A stretch of 64,000 nt of DNA, taken from Leucobacter sp. CX169 (lineage in GTDB: Bacteria; Actinomycetota; Actinomycetes; Actinomycetales; Microbacteriaceae). Below, piece after piece: positions 51,521 through 59,857 of this stretch. The DNA lies in assembly GCF_017161405.1 (NCBI RefSeq), contig NZ_CP071051.1, positions 2,852,001 to 2,916,000 on the forward strand. Direction: 5' to 3'. The notes under the pieces were generated by a model. That model saw only the letters and a program-made list of their open reading frames with translations, was not told the origin of the DNA and made no database searches. The position numbers were made by a program, and so were the translations under genes. The first letter of the stretch is position 1. Each line of letters opens with the position of its first letter.

Positions 51521-52594
51521 ATGACCTCCAAAAATTCCGTGGGCACTCCGCCGGATCGCAATGACGCGCACTCCCACGACGAGCACAGCCACGAGCACGA
51601 CCACAGTCACGGCACCGAGTTCAGCGACGGCCACCCCGCCCGCCCCGAGGCGCAAGACGGCGGCGGTCACGGCCACGACCACAACCACGGCCTGGACGGC
51701 CACGCGACGTCAGGCGGCAAGCACCGCAAGAAGCTGGTGATCGTCCTCAGCATCACCGCAACGATCTTCATCGTGCAACTCATCGGCGCGTACATCTCGG
51801 GATCGCTTGCGCTGCTCGCCGACGCGGGTCACATGCTCACCGACGCGACCGGCGTACTCATCGCCCTGATCGCGACATTTGTTGCCGCGCTACCCGCGAC
51901 CTCGAAGCGCACCTTCGGCCTGATGCGCATCGAGGTCCTCTCCGCGATGATCAACGGCATCGTCCTCAGCGTCATCTGCGTCGTGATCGTCTACAGCGCG
52001 ATCCAGCGCATCGGAAGCGACGTTGAGATCGAGACGGGCCCAATGCTCATCGCCGCCATTGTCGGCGCGGTCGCGAACGTCATCTCTCTCTTGATCCTGC
52101 AGTCGGGCCAAAAGGAGAGTATCAATATCCGCGGCGCCTACCTGGAGGTTCTGGGCGACCTCATCGGTTCGGGTGCGGTCATTGTGGCCGGATTCATCAT
52201 CATGTTCACCGGGTGGAACTGGGTTGACCAGGTGGCCGCCTTCGCGATCGCGCTCCTCATCGCCCCCCGCGCCTACAGCCTCCTCAAGGATGTCGTCCAC
52301 ATCCTGATGGAAAGCACACCGAAGGACGTTGACCTCGACCAGACCCGCGAGCACCTGCTCTCGGTGCCCGGCGTGCAAGAGGTGCATGACCTGCACGCTT
52401 GGACGATTACCTCCGGCGTCAACGCCCTCTCGGCGCACGTCGTGATTGACGAGCAGGATCTCGACTCTCGCGGCTACCACAAAATTCTCGACGAGCTCCA
52501 CACCTGCATCAGCGAGCATTTCGACACCAGCCACTGCACGCTGCAACTCGAACCGGTTCCACACGCCGAACACGAGCACAGCCTGCACCCGTAG
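51521..52594 (+). CDS. Cation diffusion facilitator with His-rich N-terminus
   Basis: 357 residues. The first 65 are a His/Asp/Glu-rich metal-binding segment (HSHDEHSHEHDHSHG type), then six membrane helices with HMLTD in helix 2 and EVLGD in helix 5, then the cytoplasmic ferredoxin-like domain. Probably exports zinc or a similar divalent cation. It is distinct from the CDF at 15213 and has no ArsR partner; its promoter region is shared with the cupin gene. Confidence 0.9.
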   Translation: MTSKNSVGTPPDRNDAHSHDEHSHEHDHSHGTEFSDGHPARPEAQDGGGHGHDHNHGLDGHATSGGKHRKKLVIVLSITATIFIVQLIGAYISGSLALLADAGHMLTDATGVLIALIATFVAALPATSKRTFGLMRIEVLSAMINGIVLSVICVVIVYSAIQRIGSDVEIETGPMLIAAIVGAVANVISLLILQSGQKESINIRGAYLEVLGDLIGSGAVIVAGFIIMFTGWNWVDQVAAFAIALLIAPRAYSLLKDVVHILMESTPKDVDLDQTREHLLSVPGVQEVHDLHAWTITSGVNALSAHVVIDEQDLDSRGYHKILDELHTCISEHFDTSHCTLQLEPVPHAEHEHSLHP

Positions 52595-52633
52595 GCCCAA
52601 ATACTCCCGTCACTTCGTAGGTCTTGCACAGCA

Positions 52634-52688
52634 TCCACCACAGTGGCGGGAATATTGTCTACAATGCGACAATAATCACTGTGGTGGA
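52634..52688. repeat. 12-base inverted repeat enclosing the gntR operator
   Basis: TCCACCACAGTG (52634-52645) and CACTGTGGTGGA (52677-52688) are perfect complements separated by 31 bases, with ATTGTCTACAAT in the middle. It could be a terminator for the CDF gene, a leader hairpin for gntR or a second regulator's site. Confidence 0.6.
52654..52665. promoter_or_regulatory. GntR-type box upstream of gntR
   Basis: ATTGTCTACAAT, 60 bases before the gntR ATG. It suggests autoregulation. Confidence 0.7.
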
Positions 52689-52725
52689 ATGGCACCATCC
52701 TCACTGAAGCTTCTCGGAGGCACCC

Positions 52726-53451
52726 ATGAATGGCGTAAACGCACTGTCCGCGATCACGAGTCGGCCCACGGCCGTGGTGATTGCCGATCAGCTTCGCGAG
52801 AGCATCATTGAGGGCGCCTTCGCGCCGGGCGATCAGATCAACGAAGCCCAGGTCGCGAGCCAGCTGAATGTCTCGCGCGGTCCGGTCCGTGAGGCCCTGC
52901 ACCGTCTCGTCCAAGAGGGACTGCTGCTCGCGCGCCCCAATCGCGGCGTCTTCGTCCAAGAACTCAGCGTGCGAGATGTTGCCGAGGTGTACGAGGCGCG
53001 CGAAGTCATCGAGTGCGCCGCCGCCGAGATCATCACAAAACTCGAGCCTGAGCGGCGAAACGCGCTTGCCGACAGCCTCGAGTCCGTCATCGATCGAATG
53101 TCCGTCGCACTCGCGAAAGACGACTGGGCCGGTCTTGGACGCATCGACCTGGAATTCCACACCGAGCTCGTCGCTGACTCAGGAAACACGCGCCTAGTGC
53201 GCGCCTATGCCACCCTGGCCACCGAAGCGCTCATCTGCCTGAGGCATTTTCCTGGAGCGTACCCGAAGCCCGATCGCGTGGTCGCTGGGCACCGCGAGAT
53301 CTCTGACCTCTTGCGCAGCGGCGATATGACCGAGCTGCACCTCGTGCTCCACCGTCACCTGTCACTCAACGACTACCCGCTGCACACGCACGATGCCGAC
53401 GGTTCACTGCGCCACGGCCGTGACGAGGCCCACGAAGCGGCGCGCGTGTAA
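52726..53451 (+). CDS. GntR-family regulator, FCD/FadR subfamily
   Basis: 241 residues. The N-terminal winged helix (about 12-78) has LRESIIEGAFAPGDQINEAQVA and SRGPVREALHRL. The FCD effector domain (about 85-225) has likely metal ligands in DLEFHTELV, GHREISDLL and HRHL. It senses a small acid or amine and releases DNA. It lies at the 3' end of the converging catabolic operon, and its box recurs in front of that operon and the cupin gene. ATG behind GGAGG. Confidence 0.88.
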   Translation: MNGVNALSAITSRPTAVVIADQLRESIIEGAFAPGDQINEAQVASQLNVSRGPVREALHRLVQEGLLLARPNRGVFVQELSVRDVAEVYEAREVIECAAAEIITKLEPERRNALADSLESVIDRMSVALAKDDWAGLGRIDLEFHTELVADSGNTRLVRAYATLATEALICLRHFPGAYPKPDRVVAGHREISDLLRSGDMTELHLVLHRHLSLNDYPLHTHDADGSLRHGRDEAHEAARV

Positions 53452-53452
53452 C

Positions 53453-53465
53453 GGGCGCAGCGCCC
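53453..53465. terminator. Small hairpin between gntR and the catabolic operon
   Basis: GGGCGC-A-GCGCCC palindrome in the 24 bases between the two convergent stops. Weak on its own. Confidence 0.35.
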
Positions 53466-53475
53466 ACTTTCTCCG

Positions 53476-54579
53476 CTAGTTCAATTGCCCCTGGGCCGCG
53501 ACACGCCATCGCCCGTGGAAGGTGCCGGAGCTGTCAGTGATGATGAGCTCTTCGACCGCGTTGACCACCGGGCAGACGTGATGCGGCACTACCGCGATCC
53601 GGTCTCCGACAGTCGGGCGCTCGCCCCCGATGGGCAGCTCGAGAAATCCGTGATATTCGTTGAGCTTCGCCAGCACACCATCGAAGCTGGGGACCTGACC
53701 GAAGCCGCGCTCGGGGCTACCCTCGCGGGCGAGCGCTTTCGTTCCGGCGTCGATGATGACGTGCCGGTGACCCTGATCGCTGACCACCGTACTCGCGACA
53801 AAGAGGCCGATCTGGCCGGTCTCGCAGTCTCCCAACCGCGCGTTGTCGTAGTCATTGAAGACGTACTCCCCCGGGCGAATCTCTGTGATCACCGGGTCAG
53901 TGCTGTACGCCGCGGTCGGCGTCGATGCGGCGCTGACGACGTGCGCTTCAAGACCTACATTCGCGAACGATGCGACCGCACGGCGCAACGCGTCGGCCTG
54001 ATCGGCGGCAGCGGCTTCACGGGCCCCCAGCCTGCCCCCGTGGCCCGGGTACGTGAACACGCCGAGCGGCTCAAGGCCGCGCGACTGCGCGTGCGCCGCG
54101 AGGGCCCCCGCGGCTTCCGGGGGTACGCCCGAGCGCCCTGCACCGCAGTCCACCTCGATCACGACGCCGAGCAGGCCAACGAGTTCACCCATTGCGGCCG
54201 CGAGCTGATCGATGGCGGCGATACTCTCTGCCCCTACGCTCAGCTGCGTCTCCTGCGCCAGCCGTTGCAGGCGCTCAGCCTTGGCGCCGCCCGCCCACAG
54301 GGGGTAGGCCAGAAAAATGTCCGCGCAGCCGTCTTCGGCGAAGATCTCTGCCTCGCTCAGGTTTCCGGCAGTTAAACCGATGGCGCCAGCCTCGAGCTGC
54401 ATTCGTCCGATCTCGAGGCACTTGTGCGTCTTCACGTGCGGGCGCAGGTCCTTGCCGTGAGCATCGGCAAACTCTTGCATGCGCGCAATGTTGTCGTCGA
54501 CCACGTCGATCAACACGATCGGCGCCGGAGTGCTGATCTGATCACCCAGCCGCTCAATCACCTGAGGGAATTGCTGCAT
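53476..54579 (-). CDS. DSD1-family PLP enzyme (D-threonine aldolase / D-hydroxy-amino-acid lyase-like)
   Basis: 367 residues, alanine-racemase-type barrel. The PLP Lys is in LRPHVKTHK near residue 49. The C-terminal domain has the metal site PHHVCP near 332-337 seen in D-serine dehydratase and D-threonine aldolase. It likely splits or dehydrates a D-3-hydroxy amino acid, giving an aldehyde or keto acid. Last gene of the seven-gene operon; GGAGG precedes the ATG. Substrate unknown. Confidence 0.82.
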   Translation of the reverse strand: MQQFPQVIERLGDQISTPAPIVLIDVVDDNIARMQEFADAHGKDLRPHVKTHKCLEIGRMQLEAGAIGLTAGNLSEAEIFAEDGCADIFLAYPLWAGGAKAERLQRLAQETQLSVGAESIAAIDQLAAAMGELVGLLGVVIEVDCGAGRSGVPPEAAGALAAHAQSRGLEPLGVFTYPGHGGRLGAREAAAADQADALRRAVASFANVGLEAHVVSAASTPTAAYSTDPVITEIRPGEYVFNDYDNARLGDCETGQIGLFVASTVVSDQGHRHVIIDAGTKALAREGSPERGFGQVPSFDGVLAKLNEYHGFLELPIGGERPTVGDRIAVVPHHVCPVVNAVEELIITDSSGTFHGRWRVAAQGQLN

Positions 54580-54677
54580 GCGCGTCCTCCAACTCTGCGC
54601 AGTCGATATCGCGACGGCGCGCGGGGCCGCGTGTGCTCCCCCGGCCCCGGCCTCACCCCATACTTCGCCCGGTGGGC

Positions 54678-56168
54678 TCAGCCCAGTCGACTGATGATGA
54701 CGTTCTTTGGTTCGCTCATCTCACGGACCGCGCTCGCGACGCCCTCACGACCGACGCCGGACCGCTTCGAGCCGCCAAACGGCATCGAGTCGATACGGAA
54801 GTCGCTCGTCTCGTTGATGAGCACACTGCCTACGTGCAGGCGCTCCACCGCGTACATCGCTGTGGCCATCGACGCGGTGTAGATGCCGGCCTGCAGGCCG
54901 AAATCGGTGTCGTTCACCCGGTCAAGCGTGCGATCAAAGTCGTCAAAGGGCAGGATCGACACGATAGGTCCGAATATCTCGTCGTGGAGCACGCGCGCGC
55001 GTTCGGGAACATCGACCAGCACGGTGGGGGTAAAGAAGGCCCCGCGACGCTCGCCACCAATGGCGACGCGCGCGCCGTCGGCGATCGACTCGGCCACCCA
55101 GTCCGCCATGCGCTGCGCCTCGCGTTCAGAGATCAGTGGCCCGACGTCGGTCGCGGTATCTTTCTTCGAGCCGACAACGAGCTTCGCGGTACCCGCAAGC
55201 ACCTGTGCGACGAGTTCGTCGTAGCGGCTGCGGTGCACGAAGACGCGCTGCACGGACAGGCAATTCTGCCCGGCGACTCCGAAGGCGCCGTCGACGATTC
55301 CGGCGGCGGCGGCCGACACGTCGCCGTCCTCACAGACGACGACGGCATTGTTGCCGCCCAACTCCATCAGCATTTTTCGTGCACCGGCAATACGCGCGAG
55401 CGCGTCGCCGGTGACCGGTCCCCCGGTGAACGAGACGGCCGCCACGCGCGGGTCGCTCACCAGCGCCGTGCCCGCCTCCCGCCCTGTAACGAGGACCGCC
55501 ATCCGCTTTGCCGGCATGCCGGCCCGCAGCAGAATATCAACGAGCGCCAATGCCGACAGTGGCGTCGTCTGCGCCGGCTTAAGCACGATCGCGTTGCCGG
55601 CGATCAGGCCGGGACCGATCTTGTGCGCGACCAGGTTCATCGGGTCGTTGAACGGGGTGATTGCGGCGATGACACCAAGCGGCACACGACGGTTCCACCC
55701 AATCTTTCCCGCACCCCGGGGCGTATCGGCAAGAGGCAGGGTTTCGCCCTCCAACAAGTGCGCCGAGGCCGCCGAGAGTCGCAGCGTCTCAGCGGTGCGA
55801 GCCGCCTCTCGCGTCGCTTCGGTGATCGTTTTACTGCTCTCTGCTGAGATGATCCGCGCGAGCCGATCTGCTTCGTCGCGGACGATGGCCGCCGCACGCT
55901 CGAGTGTCTCTCGTCGCTCCCACAGTTCCCACGGGTCCTCCCGCAGACTCCGCTCCACTCCAGCTACGGCGCGGTCCATGTCGTGCACGTCGCCGACGTA
56001 CACGTGAGCGATGAGGCTGTCGTCCTCAGGGTCGGTCACCGCGAGCGAAAGCTCGCTGGTGATCCACTTCCCGTCGATATATGCACCACCGGGGATACGA
56101 CGCTCTTCCAAGCCGGGCTCAAACCCGACCTGGGGCATCTCGACGGTTTCACACATACAGGTACTCAT
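54678..56168 (-). CDS. Aldehyde dehydrogenase (NAD(P)+)
   Basis: 496 residues. Catalytic Cys is in FGVAGQNCLSV near 290-300, general base Glu in MELGGNNAVVV, and the oxyanion/NAD residues are ITPFNDP and VLKPAQTTPLSA. It oxidises an aldehyde to the acid, presumably the product of the amine oxidase or aldolase in the same operon. The N-terminus MSTCMCETVEMP with CXC is unusual; ATG at the internal Met 11 is an alternative start. GAAGGAG lies ten bases before the first ATG. Confidence 0.92.
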   Translation of the reverse strand: MSTCMCETVEMPQVGFEPGLEERRIPGGAYIDGKWITSELSLAVTDPEDDSLIAHVYVGDVHDMDRAVAGVERSLREDPWELWERRETLERAAAIVRDEADRLARIISAESSKTITEATREAARTAETLRLSAASAHLLEGETLPLADTPRGAGKIGWNRRVPLGVIAAITPFNDPMNLVAHKIGPGLIAGNAIVLKPAQTTPLSALALVDILLRAGMPAKRMAVLVTGREAGTALVSDPRVAAVSFTGGPVTGDALARIAGARKMLMELGGNNAVVVCEDGDVSAAAAGIVDGAFGVAGQNCLSVQRVFVHRSRYDELVAQVLAGTAKLVVGSKKDTATDVGPLISEREAQRMADWVAESIADGARVAIGGERRGAFFTPTVLVDVPERARVLHDEIFGPIVSILPFDDFDRTLDRVNDTDFGLQAGIYTASMATAMYAVERLHVGSVLINETSDFRIDSMPFGGSKRSGVGREGVASAVREMSEPKNVIISRLG

Positions 56169-56200
56169 CGCTCACGTTCTCCTTCGTCGGTTCTCGGCTA

Positions 56201-57508
56201 CTAGCTCAGCTTGTCTTGCAGGGCGTAATAGGCCCCGCCAACCGGAAGGTGCAAAGCCGGATTTCCGAAGTAGCCGGGAATCCAGGGGTTCTTCAAGTCG
56301 CCCCAGACGTTCGCCGACGGGTTGCCCGTAATCACCTCGGTCATAACCTTGCCCATGTAGGTCGCCATCTGCACGCCATGACCCGAGTAGTTGAGCGAGT
56401 AGTACAGGCCCTTGTGCTGGCCGGCGTGCACCATCTGGTCCATCGAAATGTCAACCAGCCCGCCCCACATGTAGTCAATGCGTGCGTTCTTCGTCTGAGG
56501 GAAGATGTAGTGCATCGCCTTCTTCAAGATCTCGCCGCTCTCGCGATCCTGCGAGGGATCAGACAGTGCAAAGCGTGCGCGACCACCAAAAAGCAGGCGG
56601 TTGTCCGGCGTAATCCGGAAGTAGTAGATGAAGTTCTTGCTATCCGACGCCATGCGACGGTTCGGCATCAGCTCATCAACGAGCTCCTGGGGCAGCGGCT
56701 CAGTCACCACGATGAAGCTTCCCACCGGGATCACCCGTCGCTGCTGCCAGCCGAAGGGCTTGCCGGTGTACCCGCTCGTGCCGAGCACGACGCTGCCCGC
56801 GCGGATGTTCCCGCGAGTGGTCTTGAGGTCGTGCACGGTGCCACTGCCGATGCGGGTGAGGTCATACACCTCCGCCTTCTCGTGAATGGTCGCGCCTTCT
56901 TCGAGGGCGAGACGTCCGAGCTCGTGGCCGAACTTGCCGACGTGCATGCCGGCGCCCAGGGGGTCGACCATGGCGCCGTGATACACGTCAGAGCCGATCT
57001 CAGAGTGAATATTCGCCTTGTCGACAAGCTTCACCGGCTGCCCCACGAGCCGCTTGAGGGCCTCGGCGGTCTGCTTCATCCCCTCGAAGTGGGACTCTTT
57101 CCAGGCCAGGTTCATCTTGCCGGTGCGCGCGTAGTCAACCTGCAAGTCGTTGTCCTTGACGAGGTTCTCGATGAGGTCGATCGCGTCGTTGTACTCGGTG
57201 AAGTACTTGACCGCTCGTTCCTCGCCGTAGCGCTTGATCGCGTTGCGGAAGCCGATCGCGAGACCGGTGGTCGCCATGCCGCCGTTGCGACCTGATGCAC
57301 CCCAGTTGACCGTGTTTGCTTCGAGGACAGCGACCGACTTGCCGGCGCGTGCCGCGTGGTAGGCCGTCGACAGTCCGGTAAACCCGGCGCCGACAACGGC
57401 GACATCGACCTCCTTGGGAATATCGGTCTGGGTGTAGTCACCGCTCGGCGTCGAAGTATCGAGCCAGTAGGAGTGCATCTTCACGTTCGGGTGCTCCGTC
57501 TTCTTCAT
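56201..57508 (-). CDS. FAD-dependent amine/amino-acid oxidoreductase (PuuB-like DAO family)
   Basis: 435 residues. The FAD motif VVGAGFTGLSTAYHAARAG lies near 35-53 with Glu in LEANTVNWGASGRNGG; a DAO-type substrate domain and the closing NYSGHGVQMATYMGK motif follow. Close in pattern to gamma-glutamylputrescine oxidase and related amine oxidases, which turn amines into aldehydes with H2O2. It lies next to the aldehyde dehydrogenase, making an amine-to-acid route likely. Substrate not identified. Confidence 0.88.
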   Translation of the reverse strand: MKKTEHPNVKMHSYWLDTSTPSGDYTQTDIPKEVDVAVVGAGFTGLSTAYHAARAGKSVAVLEANTVNWGASGRNGGMATTGLAIGFRNAIKRYGEERAVKYFTEYNDAIDLIENLVKDNDLQVDYARTGKMNLAWKESHFEGMKQTAEALKRLVGQPVKLVDKANIHSEIGSDVYHGAMVDPLGAGMHVGKFGHELGRLALEEGATIHEKAEVYDLTRIGSGTVHDLKTTRGNIRAGSVVLGTSGYTGKPFGWQQRRVIPVGSFIVVTEPLPQELVDELMPNRRMASDSKNFIYYFRITPDNRLLFGGRARFALSDPSQDRESGEILKKAMHYIFPQTKNARIDYMWGGLVDISMDQMVHAGQHKGLYYSLNYSGHGVQMATYMGKVMTEVITGNPSANVWGDLKNPWIPGYFGNPALHLPVGGAYYALQDKLS

Positions 57509-57586
57509 GTGTGTTGCGTAATCTGGTGGCCGAGGCCGGGGGCCGGGCGGAAGCGCGGTGGCTTCCGACCGGCCGAGGTGCGTGTA

Positions 57587-59101
57587 CTACTTCACTCGCG
57601 TGGTGTACTCGGTGATGAGGCGACGCTCAAGCGGGTCACGTACGAGGTCGGTGAATGTTCCGGCCTCGCCCTGCACGACGCGCTCGTGCACGAGCGGCAC
57701 GACGGCATCGAGCTGCAGGATCGCGGCTTCCGCGTCCATCGTCGCCTGCTGACGCTCTTCGCCCGCGGGGATCTGCAGGCTCGCCTTGATGAGGGCATCG
57801 ACGTCAGCGTTGCAGAGCTGGGCGACGTTGTATCCGCCGTCGCAGGTGAAATCCTGCGCGAGGAACGAGAGCGGATCGCCCGTGTCAAGCATCGTGCCGC
57901 GTGAGTAGATCACAGCGTCAAAGCCCGGGTTTAGCATTTCTTCTTCCATGTTGACGTACTCGCGAACGTCCTGCGTCACGACGAAGCCTGCATCTTCGAG
58001 CTGCTTTTCGAGCTGCACCGCAATCTCGGGGTTCTCCGCACGATCCGTGTAGGTGGCGAGGGTGATTGCAATGCCGTCGACCTTGGCCGGGGCTACGCCC
58101 GATTCGACGTCACCGCGCATCGGCTCTGCCCACGGGATCGCCGGGCCGAGCAGGCCGGTGGACGGGTCCGCCTGGCCCTCGTACACCGTCTCCACGATGG
58201 CCTGCGGGTCAATCGCTGCACGAGCTGCTGCCCGCACGGCCGGGTCGGCGAAGGGGCCGGTCGTGTTGTTCATGGTCATGATGGTCGAGCGCGGCATGAA
58301 GACCTCATTCACCATCTCGGGGTCAAGGAGGGTGACCTGCGAGACCGGAATGGTCTCGGCAACGTCCGCGGTGCCCGCGCGAAGGGCGCCGGCGCGTGCC
58401 GCACCATCGGGGACGAACGAAACGTCAATGCCCGAAGCGAGGGCGACATCGCCCCAGTAGTCCTCGTAGCGGTCGAGGGTCGCGGTCGTCGTGCCCTGCA
58501 CGTCCACGAGCTCGAAGGGGCCGGTGCCGGTGCCAACGGGGGTCACCGTGCCGTCTTCGAGGTACGCGGCGTCAGAGAAGACCGAGAGCTGTGGGCTGGC
58601 GAAGCGGTTGGTGAGCAGCGGGTCAGGCACGTCGGTCGTGACCGTGAGCTCGTAGTCGCCGGTGGCCTCGGTCGTGACCGATATGCCCTTGAGGGCACGC
58701 GGCGGGGTCGTCGAGGACGCCGCCTGGTCAAAGGTGTTCTTCGCTGCTGCCGCATCGAATGGGGTTCCGTCGTGGAAGGTGACGTCGTCACGCAGCGTGA
58801 AGATCCAGGTCAGCTCATCGACCTGCTCCCATTCGGTGGCGAGCAACGGTTCGATCTCGAGGTTTTCATTTAGCCGAACGAGGGTCTCGCCGGTGCTCCA
58901 GCGCGAGAGCTTTGCGACGTCGTCACTGAAGGGGTTCAGGGCCGCCGTGGGTGGCTGCATCATGACGAGCTCGATGCGGTCATTGCCTCCCCCTTCGCCG
59001 CCTGCGGCGTTGCTGCCGCCGGCGCATCCGGTCATGACGAGGGTGATGCTTGCGGCGATGGCGATCGTCGTCGCAACTTTGGGACCAAACGTTGTGCGCA
59101 T
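57587..59101 (-). CDS. Oligopeptide/nickel-type substrate-binding lipoprotein
   Basis: 504 residues, SBP family 5. Lipobox VMTGC lies near 22-26, followed by a Gly-rich linker. The core includes the TLRDDVTFHDGTPFDAAAA motif near 105-120 that marks DppA/OppA-type proteins. It captures the substrate for the fused transporter encoded upstream. Family members bind peptides, nickel complexes, opines or amines, so the ligand may be an amino compound. Confidence 0.9.
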   Translation of the reverse strand: MRTTFGPKVATTIAIAASITLVMTGCAGGSNAAGGEGGGNDRIELVMMQPPTAALNPFSDDVAKLSRWSTGETLVRLNENLEIEPLLATEWEQVDELTWIFTLRDDVTFHDGTPFDAAAAKNTFDQAASSTTPPRALKGISVTTEATGDYELTVTTDVPDPLLTNRFASPQLSVFSDAAYLEDGTVTPVGTGTGPFELVDVQGTTTATLDRYEDYWGDVALASGIDVSFVPDGAARAGALRAGTADVAETIPVSQVTLLDPEMVNEVFMPRSTIMTMNNTTGPFADPAVRAAARAAIDPQAIVETVYEGQADPSTGLLGPAIPWAEPMRGDVESGVAPAKVDGIAITLATYTDRAENPEIAVQLEKQLEDAGFVVTQDVREYVNMEEEMLNPGFDAVIYSRGTMLDTGDPLSFLAQDFTCDGGYNVAQLCNADVDALIKASLQIPAGEERQQATMDAEAAILQLDAVVPLVHERVVQGEAGTFTDLVRDPLERRLITEYTTRVK

Positions 59102-59160
59102 GCGTGGGACCTTTCTTGAAGAACTGATGTCTGCTGGATTCCCCGGTGGGGATCAGCGCA

Positions 59161-59835
59161 CTACTTGATGCCGAGCGCCTCGTTGACCTCGTCGAGCGAG
59201 GTCACTCGCTGCGCGCCATATTCGGGAATGTCGATGTCGTACCCACGGTCCAGGTAGACCTTGTTGTGGAAGCCCAGCAGTTCCATGGGGACGTGGTCAT
59301 ACAGGTGGTGTGAGGAAATGTGGAGGAAGTCTTCGGGCTGCGCGTCCAGTTCTGCGAGCATGTGTTCGAATGCCTGGAAACGAGGCTTGTAGGCCCCGGT
59401 CTGCTCGGCAGTGATGACTGCGTGGAAGGGTGCGCCGAGGCGGGGGATGAAGGCGTTCAGGTGGCGGTCATCGGCGTTCGAGAGACCCACCAGCGGGAAG
59501 TGATCCGCCATCTTGGCGAGGGGCTCGAGTACGTCCGGGTGTGCGCCCCAGCTCAGCACGTCCTGCTGCACGGTGGCCACTTGCTCGTCAGTGATCTCCA
59601 GGCCAAAGCGCGCGGCGGTCCGGCGAAATGAGCGCTCCAGAATCTGATCGTACGGACGATATTCCATGATCTCGTCGTAGCGGTCGAGGCTGAACTTACT
59701 GAAGAACGCCTCCAGCTGCTCGCCGTCCAGGCGGTCAGCAATCATGGGCTCAACCGTCTTGCGCATCTCGAAGTAGATGAGCGTGCCGATGATGTCGAAC
59801 GAGATGTACTTGGGGCGAGGAATTTCCAGGGACAC
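59161..59835 (-). CDS. HAD-superfamily hydrolase, L-2-haloacid dehalogenase type
   Basis: 224 residues. Nucleophile Asp is in SFDIIGTL near 14-21, where the second Asp of phosphatases is replaced, as in haloacid dehalogenases. Motif II is GLSNADD, Lys is in GAYKPRFQAF, and motif IV reads HISSHHLYDHVPMELLG, different from the usual acidic DD. It may hydrolyse a C-X bond or be a specialised member. GTG at 59835 behind AAAGG. Its role beside amine oxidation is unexplained. Confidence 0.78.
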   Translation of the reverse strand: MSLEIPRPKYISFDIIGTLIYFEMRKTVEPMIADRLDGEQLEAFFSKFSLDRYDEIMEYRPYDQILERSFRRTAARFGLEITDEQVATVQQDVLSWGAHPDVLEPLAKMADHFPLVGLSNADDRHLNAFIPRLGAPFHAVITAEQTGAYKPRFQAFEHMLAELDAQPEDFLHISSHHLYDHVPMELLGFHNKVYLDRGYDIDIPEYGAQRVTSLDEVNEALGIK

Positions 59836-59857
59836 TGAGATGCCTTTCGTGGGGGTG

